A model generated the notes under the pieces. It saw nothing but the letters and a program-made list of their open reading frames with translations, ran no database searches and was not told where the DNA came from. A DNA stretch of 64,000 bases from JAKAGZ01 sp963783855 (GTDB taxonomy: Bacteria; Bacteroidota; Ignavibacteria; Ignavibacteriales; Ignavibacteriaceae): assembly GCA_963783855.1 (NCBI GenBank), contig CAWAPE010000007.1, forward strand, positions 1-64,000, given 5' to 3'. Below, one piece after another: positions 58,429 to 64,000 of the stretch (positions are counted from its first letter, which is position 1; the number at the start of each line of letters is the position of its first letter). A program made the translations under genes and the position numbers.

Positions 58429-59459
58429 TTGATAAGCATTGCGTCGCCGTAACTTAAGAAACGATAACGCTCTTTCATTGCTTTCTTATAGGCCTTCATT
58501 ATGAACTCGTGGCCGGCAAATGCACTTGCAAGCATAATCAAAGTAGATTCCGGCTGATGGAAATTCGTAATAAGCCTGTCTGTGATTTTAAAATCGTAGT
58601 ATGGATAAATAAATTTATCTGTCCAGCCTCTTTGCGGTTTCACAAAACCGTCTGCCGTTATGCTTGTTTCCAATGCCCGGCATGTACTGGTACCAACCAC
58701 AAAAACTTTATGTTTTCCGTGCTTGGCTTTATTAATTGTTTCCGAAGATTTGGCAGGGATTTCGAAGTATTCAGAATCCATTTTATGTTTTGTCAAATCT
58801 TCTACTTCAACTGGGCGAAAAGTACCTAGCCCGATGTGAAGAATGACAGGCACAATGCTGATTCCTTTCTTCTCAATTTTTTGCAAAAGTTTCGGAGTAA
58901 AATGAAGTCCCGCGGTTGGAGCTGCAACAGCGCCATCAACTTTTGCATAAACTGTCTGGTAGTTTTCTTTATCATCCGGTTCGGGATCTCTTTTAATATA
59001 AGGTGGTAGAGGAGTGAGTCCGATTTTTTCCACAGCTTTATAAACATTTCCCGGCTGATTAAATCTTACTGTTCTACCGCGTGATGTTGTATTGTCGATT
59101 ACTTCACACCATAACTTATCGTTAAAGTAGATCTTGTTTCCAATCCTTACTTTTCTTGCCGGGTCTACTATTACATCCCAGATGCAATCTTCCGCATTCA
59201 GTTCTCTTAAAAGAAAAACTTCTATCTTTGCGTTTGTTTTTTCTTTTTTACCGTAAAGCCTTGCCTGGAAAACACGCGTTTCATTTATTGCCAGTACATC
59301 ACCTTTTTCCATGTAGTCTGTAATATCGGTGAAAACCTTGTTGTCAATTGATGCAGCTTCCCGGTCAAGCACCATAAGTTTTGCTTTGTCTCTCGGAGAA
59401 ACCGGGTGTTTGGCAATATGCGTTTTAGGCAAGTTAAATTTGAAATCTGATAATTTCAT
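58425..59459 (-). CDS. queA: tRNA preQ1(34) S-adenosylmethionine ribosyltransferase-isomerase
   Basis: A 344-residue enzyme that makes epoxyqueuosine in tRNA. Recognisable blocks are FKFNLPKTHIAKHPVSPRDK, GAVAAPTAGLHFTPKLLQKI, VILHIGLGTFRPVEVEDLTK and TSTCRALE, ending in YRFLSYGDAMLI. It is cytosolic and uses the methionine-derived ribosyl group of SAM. It is on the same strand as ispD, and its end overlaps the ispD start. Confidence 0.95.
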   Translation of the reverse strand: MKLSDFKFNLPKTHIAKHPVSPRDKAKLMVLDREAASIDNKVFTDITDYMEKGDVLAINETRVFQARLYGKKEKTNAKIEVFLLRELNAEDCIWDVIVDPARKVRIGNKIYFNDKLWCEVIDNTTSRGRTVRFNQPGNVYKAVEKIGLTPLPPYIKRDPEPDDKENYQTVYAKVDGAVAAPTAGLHFTPKLLQKIEKKGISIVPVILHIGLGTFRPVEVEDLTKHKMDSEYFEIPAKSSETINKAKHGKHKVFVVGTSTCRALETSITADGFVKPQRGWTDKFIYPYYDFKITDRLITNFHQPESTLIMLASAFAGHEFIMKAYKKAMKERYRFLSYGDAMLIK

Positions 59460-59495
59460 TCCTCTTAACCTCTTTTATATGAATTATGATTTATC

Positions 59496-59521
59496 GGAAG
59501 GGAAAAATTAATTTCCCTTCC
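59496..59521. terminator. Hairpin between ppdK and queA
   Basis: Perfect arms GGAAGGGAAA (59496-59505) and TTTCCCTTCC (59512-59521) with a 6-base loop, 17 bases past the ppdK stop. On the minus strand there is no good T-run afterwards, so it may be an mRNA-end or attenuator hairpin rather than a strong terminator. Confidence 0.5.
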
Positions 59522-59537
59522 TTTAACGTTTATTAAA

Positions 59538-62342
59538 CTATCTTTTCTTAACCGGCTTTCTTTTGGAAACGGTTTTTTTCTTTGACTTTGTAGCTTTCTT
59601 GCCGCTCTTTTTAGATGCGGTTTCGTTAACAACTGCACGGGCCGCTGCAAGTCTTGCAATTGGAACTCTGAATGGAGAACAACTTACATAATTTAACCCT
59701 GTTCTATGACAAAATTCTACAGAAGAAGGTTCCCCGCCGTGCTCTCCACAAATACCTACTTTTAAATCCGGGCGTGTTGAGCGGCCTTTGGAAGTTCCCA
59801 TTTCAACCAGCTGACCCACACCTGATTGATCAATAGCTTCGAATGGATCATTAGGAAGAATATCATTCTGTACGTAGAGTGGCAGGAATTTTCCTGCATC
59901 ATCCCTGGAAAGTCCGAATGTAGTCTGTGTAAGATCGTTTGTTCCGAAGCTGAAGAATTCGGCTCTTTCAGCGATCTGGTCCGCGGTTAATGCGGCGCGT
60001 GGCAGTTCAATCATTGTACCGACGAGGTATTTTATTTTTCTGCCTTTTTCCTGCATTACTTCTTTCGCAACTCTTCTTACTATTTCTTCCTGCAGTTTGA
60101 ACTCGTTAACGTGTCCAACCAGCGGAATCATTATTTCTGGTTTAACTTTTATGCCTTTTGCCGCTACATCACAGGCTGCTTCAATTATAGCCCTTGCCTG
60201 CATTTCTGTAATTTCAGGATAAAGAATTCCAAGGCGGCAGCCTCTAAATCCAAGCATCGGGTTAAACTCATGAAGACTTTCAATTTTTTCTTTCAGTTTG
60301 TCTACCGATATATTTAATGCTTGTGCAAGTTCAAGTGTTTCTTTTTCTTCGTGAGGAAGAAATTCGTGCAATGGTGGATCCAGTGTTCTGACTGTTACAG
60401 GATATCCTTTCATTGCTTCGAAAATACCTGCAAAATCCTCTCTCTGAAGTGGAAGTAATTCTGCGAGTGCTTTTTTCCTTTCTTCAACTGAATCTGAAAC
60501 TATCATTTTTCTTACAGACATGATCCTGTCTCCTCCGAAGAACATATGTTCTGTTCTGCAGAGTCCAATTCCTTCCGCGCCGAATGCTATTGCATTAGAA
60601 GCCTGATCCGGTTGATCAGCATTTGTTCTGATGTTCATGCTTCTTAATTTATCTGCCCAGTTCATAAGACTTGCATAAGTCTGGTAAACATCTGAATCTT
60701 TTGCATCCATTGTTTTTGAAATAAGTACCTGTATAACTTCAGATGGCCTGGTTTCAAGTTTACCCTGAATAACTTCACCGGTAGTTCCATCAATTGAAAT
60801 ATAATCGCCTTCTTTTATCTCGATGTTTTCATTTCCTTCAACTTTGATCTTTCTTTCCCTATAATTAATTTTTAAGGAACCGCAACCGGCAACACAAACT
60901 TTACCCATCTGGCGGGCCACAAGTGCGGCGTGTGAAGTCATTCCACCTCTCGCTGTCAAAATACCTTCCGAAGCGTTCATTCCTTTGATATCTTCAGGAG
61001 AAGTTTCAATTCTAACCAGGATAACTTTTTCTCCTTTTGCAGCCATTTCCTCTGCATCTTCCGCATTTAAAGCAACTTTACCGGAAGCCGCACCCGGACC
61101 CGCATTAAGTCCTTTTGCAACAAGTTTTCCTTCATCAATTGCTCTTTTTTTCTGATCGAGATCAAATATTGGTCTTAACAACTGGTTCAACTGATTTGGC
61201 TCAATTCTGAGTATTGCAGTTTCTTTGGAAATAAGTTTTTGCTTTACCATATCAACTGCCATCTTTATAGCAGCGAAACCGGTTCTTTTACCAACACGAC
61301 ACTGAAGCATCCAGAGTTTGCCCTGCTGAATTGTAAACTCGATGTCCATCATATCTTTATAATGTTTTTCGAGATTTTTTCGTATTTCTTCCAATTCCTT
61401 GTAAATTTTGGGATCGTCTTCATTCAGTTTTGCAATTGGAAGTGGTGTACGAGTTCCTGCAACAACATCTTCACCTTGAGCATTAAAGAGATATTCTCCG
61501 TAGAATTTGTTCTCACCGGAAGCAGGATCTCTTGTAAAGGCAACTCCTGTCCCGGAATCTTCGCCCATGTTTCCGAAGACCATTGACTGTACATTTACAG
61601 CGGTACCCCATTCAGCCGGTATATTATTTAGTTTTCTGTAAACAATTGCCCTGTCGTTCATCCAGGAACCAAATACAGCACCTACAGCGCCCCAGAGCTG
61701 TTCCATAGGATCATCCGGGAAACTATTACCTGTTTTTTCTTTGATAGCAGCCTTAAATTCAGCTACAAGTTCTTTTAGATGTTCTGCGGTTAGTTCTGTA
61801 TCAAGTTTGAATCCGTGTTCTTCTTTTTTTCTATCAAGTATTATTTCAAAAGGATCCTCTTCATGTTTATCAACCGGTTTTAAGCCAAGTACAACGTCAC
61901 CGTACATTTGCACAAATCTTCTGTAGGAATCGAATGCGAATCTCGGGTTATTTGTATTATTAATTACTGCCTGAACTGTGGTATCATTTAATCCTAGGTT
62001 AAGAATAGTATCCATCATGCCGGGCATAGATGCTCTGGCACCACTTCTTACAGAAACGAGTAGTGGATTTTTTGAATCACCAAATTTTGCTCCCATACTA
62101 CTTTCCACTTTTTTAAGAGCAGCAAGCACCTGTGATTTTAATTCTTTCGGATATTTTTTCTTATTATCATAATAGTAAGTGCATACATCTGTTGTTATTG
62201 TAAAACCGGAAGGAACCGGCATTCCTATATTAACCATTTCTGCGAGGTTTGCTCCTTTACCACCGAGCAAATTTTTCATTTCTGATTTCCCATCAGCTTT
62301 CTTGTCTCCAAAATAGTAGACATATTTTTTAGTCTTAGCCAT
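59538..62342 (-). CDS. ppdK: Pyruvate, phosphate dikinase with Lys-rich tail
   Basis: A 934-residue enzyme interconverting pyruvate + ATP + phosphate and PEP. N-terminal ATP-grasp domain: LLGGKGANLAEMVNIGMPVP. Phosphohistidine domain: LTARGGMTSHAALVARQMGK near residue 470. PEP/pyruvate TIM barrel ends in CGEHGGEPSSVEFCHR. The family normally ends near RLAAARAVV (about 875-910 residues). Here it is followed by about 27 residues that are about half Lys and Arg (KKSGKKATKSKKKTVSKRK). The tail resembles nucleic-acid-binding basic tails. No regulatory protein gene is adjacent. Confidence 0.93.
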   Translation of the reverse strand: MAKTKKYVYYFGDKKADGKSEMKNLLGGKGANLAEMVNIGMPVPSGFTITTDVCTYYYDNKKKYPKELKSQVLAALKKVESSMGAKFGDSKNPLLVSVRSGARASMPGMMDTILNLGLNDTTVQAVINNTNNPRFAFDSYRRFVQMYGDVVLGLKPVDKHEEDPFEIILDRKKEEHGFKLDTELTAEHLKELVAEFKAAIKEKTGNSFPDDPMEQLWGAVGAVFGSWMNDRAIVYRKLNNIPAEWGTAVNVQSMVFGNMGEDSGTGVAFTRDPASGENKFYGEYLFNAQGEDVVAGTRTPLPIAKLNEDDPKIYKELEEIRKNLEKHYKDMMDIEFTIQQGKLWMLQCRVGKRTGFAAIKMAVDMVKQKLISKETAILRIEPNQLNQLLRPIFDLDQKKRAIDEGKLVAKGLNAGPGAASGKVALNAEDAEEMAAKGEKVILVRIETSPEDIKGMNASEGILTARGGMTSHAALVARQMGKVCVAGCGSLKINYRERKIKVEGNENIEIKEGDYISIDGTTGEVIQGKLETRPSEVIQVLISKTMDAKDSDVYQTYASLMNWADKLRSMNIRTNADQPDQASNAIAFGAEGIGLCRTEHMFFGGDRIMSVRKMIVSDSVEERKKALAELLPLQREDFAGIFEAMKGYPVTVRTLDPPLHEFLPHEEKETLELAQALNISVDKLKEKIESLHEFNPMLGFRGCRLGILYPEITEMQARAIIEAACDVAAKGIKVKPEIMIPLVGHVNEFKLQEEIVRRVAKEVMQEKGRKIKYLVGTMIELPRAALTADQIAERAEFFSFGTNDLTQTTFGLSRDDAGKFLPLYVQNDILPNDPFEAIDQSGVGQLVEMGTSKGRSTRPDLKVGICGEHGGEPSSVEFCHRTGLNYVSCSPFRVPIARLAAARAVVNETASKKSGKKATKSKKKTVSKRKPVKKR

Positions 62343-62390
62343 ATCTTCTCCTATCTATATAAGTGCGATTATGTTACTTTGTTTTCTTAC

Positions 62391-63434
62391 CTAAGTAAGT
62401 CTTTTTATTATGAAATTTCTAAACTCCTCTTTCTCGTCAATTTCCATGTGAATTTTCAGATAAAAGATATCAATATCGTCAAATTCTTTAGAGAATTTGA
62501 CCAGCTTTACCGCATCCTTTTGTGTTGTTACCACAGAATGTGAATTTGTTGAATAAAAATCTTTTCTGATATTTTGTACTTCTTTTAAAGTATAATTCTT
62601 ATGATCTGAAAAAATCATCTGGTTTTGTGTATCGACTTTTGTTTGCTTAAGAGCATTTATAAAAGAAAACGGATTCGCAATCCCCGATACAACCAGACTT
62701 TTTTGACCTTCAAATTCTTCAATATTATAGTCTAAATTTCTTTTTATATCAACAAAACCAATTGCTTTGTAATAACCGTTAAACAAACTTTTTGTTTCAG
62801 CAAATTTCCGCATTGTCTTATTAGGAGGTTCCTTCTCAGAAAACTTCCTGTTAATAATAATTGCATCTGCACGTTTTACTGAATCGAAATTTTCCCTCAT
62901 ATTACCCGTTGGTAAAAGATTTTGATTTAAGAATTCAGGATCATTCAAGAATCTTTGTTCACAAATCAAAAGATCAATATCACGTGCAATCCACCTGTGC
63001 TGAAAGGCGTCGTCCAGAACAATAGTATCAACCTGTGTATCAGCGATTAACCTTTTTGCTCCTTTTACTCTGCTTTCACAAACGGCTGCCGGAACTTTAC
63101 ACTCAGTTATTGTCTGAAAAATTTCATCGCCACATTCTTTCACGTCCGCAAGAATTTTTTCGTTATCGGCAACAAGTATATAGCCTGAAGATTTTCTTCC
63201 GTAGCCACGACTAAGTACACCGACTTTTTTCTTTTCTTCTTTAAGAAGACCGGTAATATAAATAACTGTTGGGGTCTTTCCTGAACCTCCAACTGTAATA
63301 TTACCGACTGAAATGATTTTTGCGTCGACTTTTTTAGCTTTAAAATATCCTTTATCGAACAGCCAGTTCCTCAGATTTACAATAACAGCGTATAGAGGGA
63401 CGAAAGGATATAATATGATTTTTAAAAAATTCAT
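62391..63434 (-). CDS. lpxK: Tetraacyldisaccharide 4'-kinase
   Basis: A 347-residue membrane-associated kinase that phosphorylates the 4' position of the lipid A precursor. It opens with an N-terminal membrane helix region (ILYPFVPLYAVIVNLRNWLF). The P-loop is ISVGNITVGGSGKTPTVIYI, then GYGRKSSGYILVADNEKI and VDTIVLDDAFQHRWIARDID (catalytic DDxxQHR region). It lies next to a DUF374 acyltransferase of the same strand, with 4 bases between, forming a lipid A unit. Confidence 0.93.
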   Translation of the reverse strand: MNFLKIILYPFVPLYAVIVNLRNWLFDKGYFKAKKVDAKIISVGNITVGGSGKTPTVIYITGLLKEEKKKVGVLSRGYGRKSSGYILVADNEKILADVKECGDEIFQTITECKVPAAVCESRVKGAKRLIADTQVDTIVLDDAFQHRWIARDIDLLICEQRFLNDPEFLNQNLLPTGNMRENFDSVKRADAIIINRKFSEKEPPNKTMRKFAETKSLFNGYYKAIGFVDIKRNLDYNIEEFEGQKSLVVSGIANPFSFINALKQTKVDTQNQMIFSDHKNYTLKEVQNIRKDFYSTNSHSVVTTQKDAVKLVKFSKEFDDIDIFYLKIHMEIDEKEEFRNFIIKRLT

Positions 63435-63438
63435 TTAT

Positions 63439-64000
63439 TTAGAGACTTTCCTCAGCTATTTTCTGAAGATCATTAAGTTTCTGCTCACACTCTTCAATCA
63501 TCCCGGAAGTATCATCATAACTGAGATCATGTGCAACATAAATGGGATCAGAGTATACAAGCATTGTTCTGGTAAATAGCCTTGGAATTTCAAACTTATC
63601 CCAACTACTTAAGGGCCTGTTTTTTTTGATCCCAACACCGACAAGAATTAAAGGTAAACCGCTTTTTTTTGCAGTAATTACCGCGCCGGCTTTCATTTTA
63701 TGTCTCGGCCCTCTCGGCCCATCGGGTGTAATAGTTATTGAATGATTGTTTTTTGCGTAATCAACCATTATTCCGAGGGCAACGTCGCCACCTGTCGAGC
63801 TTGATCCACGTATAACGCGATATTTCCAGTATTTAAGAACCTTTGCCAGTAAATCACCATCCTTGCTTTTGCTTGTAAGTGCAACCATATTTTGCTTGCG
63901 GTGCTTATACCACGGCAACAACATTGATCCGTGCCAGAATGCAAGGACATAATTTTTATTTTGATTTTTAAGCTCGTCAATCACCTTTTTATTTTTTTCG
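63439..64000 (-). CDS. DUF374 lysophospholipid-acyltransferase-like protein (5' end outside window)
   Basis: The frame is open to the right window edge, so the true start and perhaps 40 N-terminal residues are outside. It contains the family's H-x4-like FWHGSMLLPWYKHR motif near the N-terminus of the visible part, GSSSTGGDVALGIMVDYAKN, and SITITPDGPRGPRHKMKAGA, the DUF374 signature. Related proteins act in KDO/lipid A acylation-type steps. It ends four bases before lpxK, so lipid A biosynthesis is the likely role. The GTG at 63984 is only an internal candidate start. Confidence 0.86.
   Translation of the reverse strand, partial: EKNKKVIDELKNQNKNYVLAFWHGSMLLPWYKHRKQNMVALTSKSKDGDLLAKVLKYWKYRVIRGSSSTGGDVALGIMVDYAKNNHSITITPDGPRGPRHKMKAGAVITAKKSGLPLILVGVGIKKNRPLSSWDKFEIPRLFTRTMLVYSDPIYVAHDLSYDDTSGMIEECEQKLNDLQKIAEESL

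Noticed and set aside
1..64000. CRISPR array or tRNA/rRNA genes
   Set aside because: No regularly spaced direct repeats were found; the few repeated elements are too short, irregular or palindromic. I saw no cloverleaf-like tRNA or rRNA-like stretch, though weak tRNA signals could be missed without a scan.

Overview
The window reads as chromosome of a low-GC member of the Bacteroidota/Chlorobiota (FCB) group, most likely an Ignavibacteria-type organism. Two proteins end in a type IX secretion sorting domain with the NYPNPFNP signature. Putative promoters follow a TTG-N19-TATATTTG pattern like the Bacteroidota TTTG/TAnnTTTG consensus, and there is a HYC_CC_PP family protein, CusA-linked metal efflux, LpxK-based lipid A synthesis and a PEP/pyruvate dikinase. 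No rRNA, tRNA, CRISPR array, integrase or complete IS was found.

Layout. (1) 0-5 kb is a small defence-like patch on the minus strand: an XRE repressor plus ImmA/IrrE protease pair with its own operator, short palindromes beside a duplicated gene end, and an Eco57I-like restriction-modification protein split by a frameshift. (2) 5-16 kb is ordinary housekeeping and accessory genes: patatin, TrmO (frameshifted), a hotdog thioesterase, thioredoxin/TrxB, a WG-repeat protein, an M13 peptidase, a lone receiver domain, a GNAT and an NmrA-like protein. (3) 16-31 kb is a minus-strand copper/silver handling cluster: cytochrome c, CopB ATPase, a type IX-secreted Met-rich protein, a SHOCT protein, an extremely Met-rich exported protein, CcmF, Met/His-rich and metal-binding proteins, a PII-like protein, CusA, CusB, a TolC-family protein and HYC_CC_PP. 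A promoter-like sequence lies at the upstream end. (4) 31.7-36 kb holds a lipoprotein, a large Asp-box type IX-secreted protein, a VOC protein and a membrane protein. (5) 36-45.6 kb is a surface polysaccharide locus: initiating sugar transferase (frameshifted), glycosyltransferases, Wzx-type flippase and a methyltransferase (frameshifted). (6) 45.6-47.1 kb holds NAD kinase and a thiol-disulfide protein. (7) 47.2-51 kb is an unusual operon of two D-Ala-D-Ala-ligase-like ATP-grasp enzymes, a GNAT and lysine 2,3-aminomutase. It looks like a pathway that makes beta-lysine and condenses it with something, and it is the best candidate here for an undescribed system. (8) 51-64 kb is core metabolism: RecG, GNAT, Dgt, GpsA, PlsY, IspD, QueA, PpdK, LpxK and a DUF374 acyltransferase cut by the window end.

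Four otherwise intact-looking genes (the restriction-modification gene, trmO, the sugar transferase and the methyltransferase) are each interrupted once, and each would be repaired by the same +1 reading-frame change. This could be assembly error, recent decay or recoding; the sequence alone cannot decide.
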